Below are positions 61,011-64,000 of a stretch of 64,000 nt of DNA, piece by piece. Where the stretch lies: positions 278,076-342,075 of the forward strand of contig NZ_FULE01000031.1 of the NCBI RefSeq assembly GCF_900163965.1, read 5' to 3'. Within the stretch, counting starts at the first letter, position 1, and the number at the start of each line of letters is the position of its first letter. The translations under genes were made by a program, and so were the position numbers. Under the pieces are notes generated by a model. The model was not told the origin of the DNA. It did no database searches and saw nothing but the letters and a program-made list of their open reading frames with translations. This stretch comes from Vibrio ruber DSM 16370. Lineage in GTDB: Bacteria; Pseudomonadota; Gammaproteobacteria; Enterobacterales; Vibrionaceae.

Positions 61011-61745
61011 ATGATTGCACTATTACGTGTGTTTGTTGTCGTGATATTTGCGCTATTCATGTTTATCTTCGGGTGTGGCTACTGTTTATTGAGCCCTCGC
61101 AATCCGAAGCATGTTTATACATTTGGTCGATTGTTTGCTCGTATGTCCCGCCTGTTCGGGATCAAACTTGAGCTGCGCCTGCCGGAGAATGCACTTCAGC
61201 AGACACAAAGTATTTATATTGCTAATCACCAGAGTAACTGGGATATGTTTACCGTTTCTGCGGCTGTCACACCGAGAGTGGTCACAGTCGGTAAGAAAAG
61301 TCTGGTATGGCTGCCTCTGTTCGGGCAGCTCTATTGGCTGACGGGCAATATCCTGATTGATCGCGCCAATAAAGCCAAAGCAAAAGGCACCATTGATCAA
61401 GTGGTCGATAGTGTCAAAAACAGCAAAGTCTCGGTGTGGATGTTTCCGGAAGGAACACGCTCTCGTGGGCGGGGATTATTACCTTTTAAGGTCGGAGCGT
61501 TTCATGCTGCGATTGCCGCTGGTGTACCCGTTGTGCCGATCGTATGTAGCTCGACCAGTCATCTGAAATTAAACCGCTGGAATAATGGTCATGTCATCGT
61601 TGAGATGATGGCACCGATTCCGACGGAAGGCTTGAAAAAAGAAGACGTTCGTCATTTGGCGAAAGAGTGTCATAAAGTGATGAAAGAGAAGCTTGCATCG
61701 TTGGATCAAGAGGTTTCTGTTTTAAATCAGGGGCGAGGATCGTGA
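61011..61745 (+). CDS. plsC: 1-acyl-sn-glycerol-3-phosphate acyltransferase
   Basis: Makes phosphatidic acid from lysophosphatidic acid at the inner membrane. It has 244 residues (E. coli PlsC 245). An N-terminal helix (VFVVVIFALFMFIFGCGYCLL) is followed by the HX4D motif NHQSNWD (near 67-73), then FPEGTRSRGRGLLPFKVGAFH. The gene is monocistronic, flanked by terminators. Vibrios often have several PlsC-like proteins, so the exact paralogue is uncertain. Confidence 0.92.
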   Translation: MIALLRVFVVVIFALFMFIFGCGYCLLSPRNPKHVYTFGRLFARMSRLFGIKLELRLPENALQQTQSIYIANHQSNWDMFTVSAAVTPRVVTVGKKSLVWLPLFGQLYWLTGNILIDRANKAKAKGTIDQVVDSVKNSKVSVWMFPEGTRSRGRGLLPFKVGAFHAAIAAGVPVVPIVCSSTSHLKLNRWNNGHVIVEMMAPIPTEGLKKEDVRHLAKECHKVMKEKLASLDQEVSVLNQGRGS

Positions 61746-61778
61746 TTAACTGATCCGAGCTGGTTTACCGCGCTTATG

Positions 61779-61808
61779 AAAAAGGTTGATAGCAATATCA
61801 ACCTTTTT
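61779..61808. terminator. Bidirectional terminator between plsC and ridA
   Basis: Arms AAAAAGGTTGATA (61779-61791) and TATCAACCTTTTT (61796-61808) pair perfectly around a GCAA (GNRA) loop. A and T runs on both sides suit convergent genes. Confidence 0.92.
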
Positions 61809-61872
61809 TCTTTTTAGCAGCCTGCGCATCAGTCATCAGTGTAAGCCAAACCAAATACACTGCAAATCAGGC

Positions 61873-62259
61873 TTAACGGACTGCAATGGCTTCAATTTCA
61901 ATGCCAACATCTTTTGGCAATCGTGCGACTTCAACGCAAGAGCGAGCCGGGTAGTTTGCGACGTTATGTTCATCGAAAAACTGGCCATACACTTCATTGA
62001 CGGTTGCAAAGTCACCCAAGTCTTTGACAAAAACTGTCATCTTCACGATATTAGCGACCGTTAAACCGGCAGACTCAATGATCGCTTTAACGTTTTCCAG
62101 AGACTGACGGGCTTGCGCTGCAATCTCAACCGGTACTTCGCCTGTGACCGGGTTAACCGGAATTTGTCCGGATGTCATGATGAGATTACCCAAATCAACA
62201 CCTTGAACGTATGGCCCGATAGCTGCTGGCGCTGATTCTGTATGAATTACCTTTGTCAT
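61873..62259 (-). CDS. ridA: 2-iminobutanoate/2-iminopropanoate deaminase RidA
   Basis: Removes reactive imines and enamines made by PLP enzymes. It has 128 residues, as in E. coli. Family segments are PAAIGPYVQGVDLGNLIMTSGQIPV and ARSCVEVARLPKDVGIEIEAIA, with the conserved arginine in the latter. It is downstream of pyrBI, as in E. coli. Confidence 0.97.
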   Translation of the reverse strand: MTKVIHTESAPAAIGPYVQGVDLGNLIMTSGQIPVNPVTGEVPVEIAAQARQSLENVKAIIESAGLTVANIVKMTVFVKDLGDFATVNEVYGQFFDEHNVANYPARSCVEVARLPKDVGIEIEAIAVR

Positions 62260-62345
62260 TGTTTTCTATCCATTTCATGTTGCTTCAGAAAGGCCAGTTT
62301 GCCTTGATTCAGAGCGGAGGTAAAGCCTCAATCACCGGGGGGATT

Positions 62346-62810
62346 TTAAGCCCGCTCAGTAACGATATCTCTGGAGAAAACCTTTTCGCAATACTTACAT
62401 TTCAACCGAATATCCTGTTTCTTTTCTACAATGCTAAAACTACTTTCCACGGGTTCATCATGGGAGATGCAGTTGGTATTCGGGCAGGCAAAGACATTAT
62501 TCACGCGTTGTGGCAGTTTCAGCGCGAGTTTTTTCACTACCTTGTAGTTTTCAATTTGGTTGACTGTTGCATGTGGTGCATACAACGCCAGTTTGTTGGC
62601 TTGGGATTCGTTGATGAAGACATTTTCGATCTTCAGTAAGTCTTTAATCCCCAATGCCGATGAAGGCAGGTTCAGTCCGATAGTTACTTTCTGCGATGAG
62701 TGATGCATATCGAAAAGTTTTAATACCTTAATGCCGATTTGTGCCGGGATATGGTCGATAACAGTACCGTTTTTAATGGCTTCTACCTGTAATTGTGAAT
62801 CTTTTGGCAT
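62346..62810 (-). CDS. pyrI: Aspartate carbamoyltransferase regulatory chain
   Basis: Regulatory subunit that gives ATCase its CTP/ATP control. It has 154 residues from ATG 62810 (E. coli 153). [14 protein letters not shown] is the allosteric domain motif. The zinc site has Cys in CPNTNCISH and KCKYCEK. ATG 62810 has better spacing from AAAGGGAG than ATG 62816. It follows pyrB by 15 bases. Confidence 0.97.
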   Translation of the reverse strand: MPKDSQLQVEAIKNGTVIDHIPAQIGIKVLKLFDMHHSSQKVTIGLNLPSSALGIKDLLKIENVFINESQANKLALYAPHATVNQIENYKVVKKLALKLPQRVNNVFACPNTNCISHDEPVESSFSIVEKKQDIRLKCKYCEKVFSRDIVTERA

Positions 62811-62825
62811 GATCATTTACTCCCT

Positions 62826-63755
62826 TTACAGTGTTTCATTCAGCACAAGTGCAAGTAGTGCTTCGCGTGCGTAGACGCCATTTTCTGCCTGTTGGAAGAA
62901 ATAAGCGTGTGGTGTTTGATCGACATCCGTGGTGATTTCATCGACGCGCGGCAGAGGGTGAAGCACTTTCATATTCTCTTTAGCGTCCTGAAGCTGGGCG
63001 GCTGAAAGAATATAAGCCGAGCGAATATGCGCATATTCTGATTCATCAAAGCGCTCCTTCTGTACTCGGGTCATATAGAGAATATCCACTTGAGGAATCA
63101 CACTTTCAATATCAGTATGCAGGCTATACTCATGACCCGCTTCTTCCAGTTCTTCTAAGATGTAATCGGGCATTGCCAGTGCATCCGGCGCAATAAAGAA
63201 AAAGCGATTGTTGTTAAATTTCGCCAGCGCCTGAGTCAGAGAATGGACAGTGCGACCATATTTCAGATCACCGACGAACGCGATGTTGATCCCATCGAGA
63301 CGTCCTTGTGTTTCTGTGATGGTAAACAGATCGAGTAAGGTTTGGGTCGGATGTTGATTGGCACCGTCACCGGCGTTGATGACGGGTACACCGTTGGAGA
63401 ATTCCGAAGCCAGACGCGCGGCACCTTCTTGTGGGTGGCGCATGACAAAGGCATCGACATAAGAAGAGATGATCTGCACGGAATCCGCCAGTGTTTCGCC
63501 TTTCTTCGCCAGTGATGTATTGCCACCATTATCAAATCCAATCACGTTGCCACCAATCCGTTGAATTGCGGTTTCAAAAGAGAGTCGCGTCCGTGTTGAG
63601 GGTTCAAAGAAGCAACTGGCAATGACCTTATTGCGGATCAATTCCGGCTGAGGTGTTGCTTTCAGCTGACCTGCTGTATTGACAATCAACTCTAACTCAT
63701 TACGCGTGAGTTCAGAGATTGAGATGATGTGCTTTCTGTATAGCGAATTCGTCAT
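62826..63755 (-). CDS. pyrB: Aspartate carbamoyltransferase catalytic chain
   Basis: First committed enzyme of pyrimidine synthesis. It has 309 residues (E. coli 311). [13 protein letters not shown] is the carbamoyl phosphate site; [12 protein letters not shown] and MTRVQKERF are also conserved, as is [14 protein letters not shown] 63755 is chosen since AGGGAAG directly abuts the earlier ATG 63761. The native promoter and any pyrL-type leader should lie to the right, but an IS element starts within about 130 bases. Confidence 0.98.
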   Translation of the reverse strand: MTNSLYRKHIISISELTRNELELIVNTAGQLKATPQPELIRNKVIASCFFEPSTRTRLSFETAIQRIGGNVIGFDNGGNTSLAKKGETLADSVQIISSYVDAFVMRHPQEGAARLASEFSNGVPVINAGDGANQHPTQTLLDLFTITETQGRLDGINIAFVGDLKYGRTVHSLTQALAKFNNNRFFFIAPDALAMPDYILEELEEAGHEYSLHTDIESVIPQVDILYMTRVQKERFDESEYAHIRSAYILSAAQLQDAKENMKVLHPLPRVDEITTDVDQTPHAYFFQQAENGVYAREALLALVLNETL

Positions 63756-63817
63756 GATCATCTTCCCTAAATAACTGTTCCTAAATGTAGATCACCGGAG
63801 AATAAAAAAGAAAGGAA

Positions 63818-63879
63818 CTCGGTAGCGTTTGTGCGATCTGATTAGTCGCCAAACCCACAAATCAACAACCACTACCGAG
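63818..63879. repeat. Inverted repeat in the left end of the IS element
   Basis: CTCGGTAG (63818-63825) and CTACCGAG (63872-63879) are perfect inverted copies 46 bases apart, just before the transposase ATG. They may be part of the left end of the IS or a promoter-region structure. The outer boundary of the element cannot be fixed without the right end. Confidence 0.45.
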
Positions 63880-63883
63880 AGCC

Positions 63884-64000
63884 ATGATTCTAACATTACC
63901 TGACCGTGCAGAGCGACGCCGAATTATCAAAAAAATGCACAAGACAAAGGATAAAGACCATTATCGCCGTTTGAATGCCATATTACTTTTGGCTAGCGGA
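63884..64000 (+). mobile_element. IS630-family transposase, 5' part (runs off the window)
   Basis: An open frame from ATG 63884 to the window end, 39 codons. The start MILTLPDRAERRRIIKKMHK with DHYRRLNAILLLASG matches the helix-turn-helix start of IS630-family transposases as found in vibrios. The DDE catalytic domain would be beyond the window. Whether the gene is intact is unknown. Confidence 0.8.

Overview
The window is chromosomal DNA from a gammaproteobacterium, most likely a Vibrio or close relative. The ribosomal, TamAB, Lpt/Kds, Mla and PyrBI proteins are all close to their E. coli counterparts. The zinc operon (DUF2607, ZrgA/DUF2796, ABC transporter, DUF3299), the DUF2780 and TIGR03899-type proteins, and the cobA-cysDN-SLC13-cysC order are Vibrionaceae-like. 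I cannot name the species. Coding density is high. I found no rRNA, tRNA, CRISPR array or prophage. The only mobile DNA is the start of an IS630-family transposase at the right edge.

Layout. (1) 1-13267: the S10, spc and alpha ribosomal operons in canonical order, from a truncated rplC to rplQ, with secY and rpoA. A strong terminator and an extended -10 promoter separate S10 from spc. A good sigma-70 promoter and a leader with the alpha-operon pseudoknot pairing precede rpsM. (2) 13343-18720: a DUF2780 protein, fklB and a divergent OapA/YtfB-like protein, then a leftward group of cpdB, a Crp/Fnr-type regulator and an ElaA-type acetyltransferase. (3) 18954-24760: siroheme and sulfate activation genes cobA, cysD, cysN, an SLC13/RCK permease and cysC. 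(4) 24786-29710: a TIGR03899-type protein and a leftward zinc operon (DUF2607, ZrgA-type His-rich protein, ABC ATPase and permease, DUF3299) behind a near-perfect Zur box. (5) 29740-38571: msrA, tamA-tamB, a gamma-glutamylcyclotransferase-like protein, ppa and fbp. (6) 38876-44403: mpl-ubiX, then a TPP riboswitch controlling thiB-thiP-thiQ. (7) 44459-47884: darP, pmbA and mgtE.

(8) 47997-55792: a long leftward envelope and nitrogen-PTS cluster, yrbG-kdsD-kdsC-lptC-lptA-lptB-rpoN-hpf-ptsN-rapZ-npr. It links Kdo synthesis, LPS transport, sigma-54 and PTS-Ntr control. (9) 56328-60918: the divergent mlaFEDCB-ibaG-murA operon for phospholipid trafficking and the first step of peptidoglycan synthesis. 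(10) 61011-61745: a PlsC-like acyltransferase. (11) 61873-63755: pyrB-pyrI-ridA, read leftward, with an IS630-family element starting just upstream of pyrB.

Most of the window is conserved core genome, and I see no clearly new multigene system. The points most worth a second look are the Zur-controlled operon with its DUF proteins and internal hairpin, a possible 30-residue membrane peptide at 25826-25918, the IS element beside the pyrBI promoter region, and several perfect inverted repeats in intergenic regions that known features do not explain.
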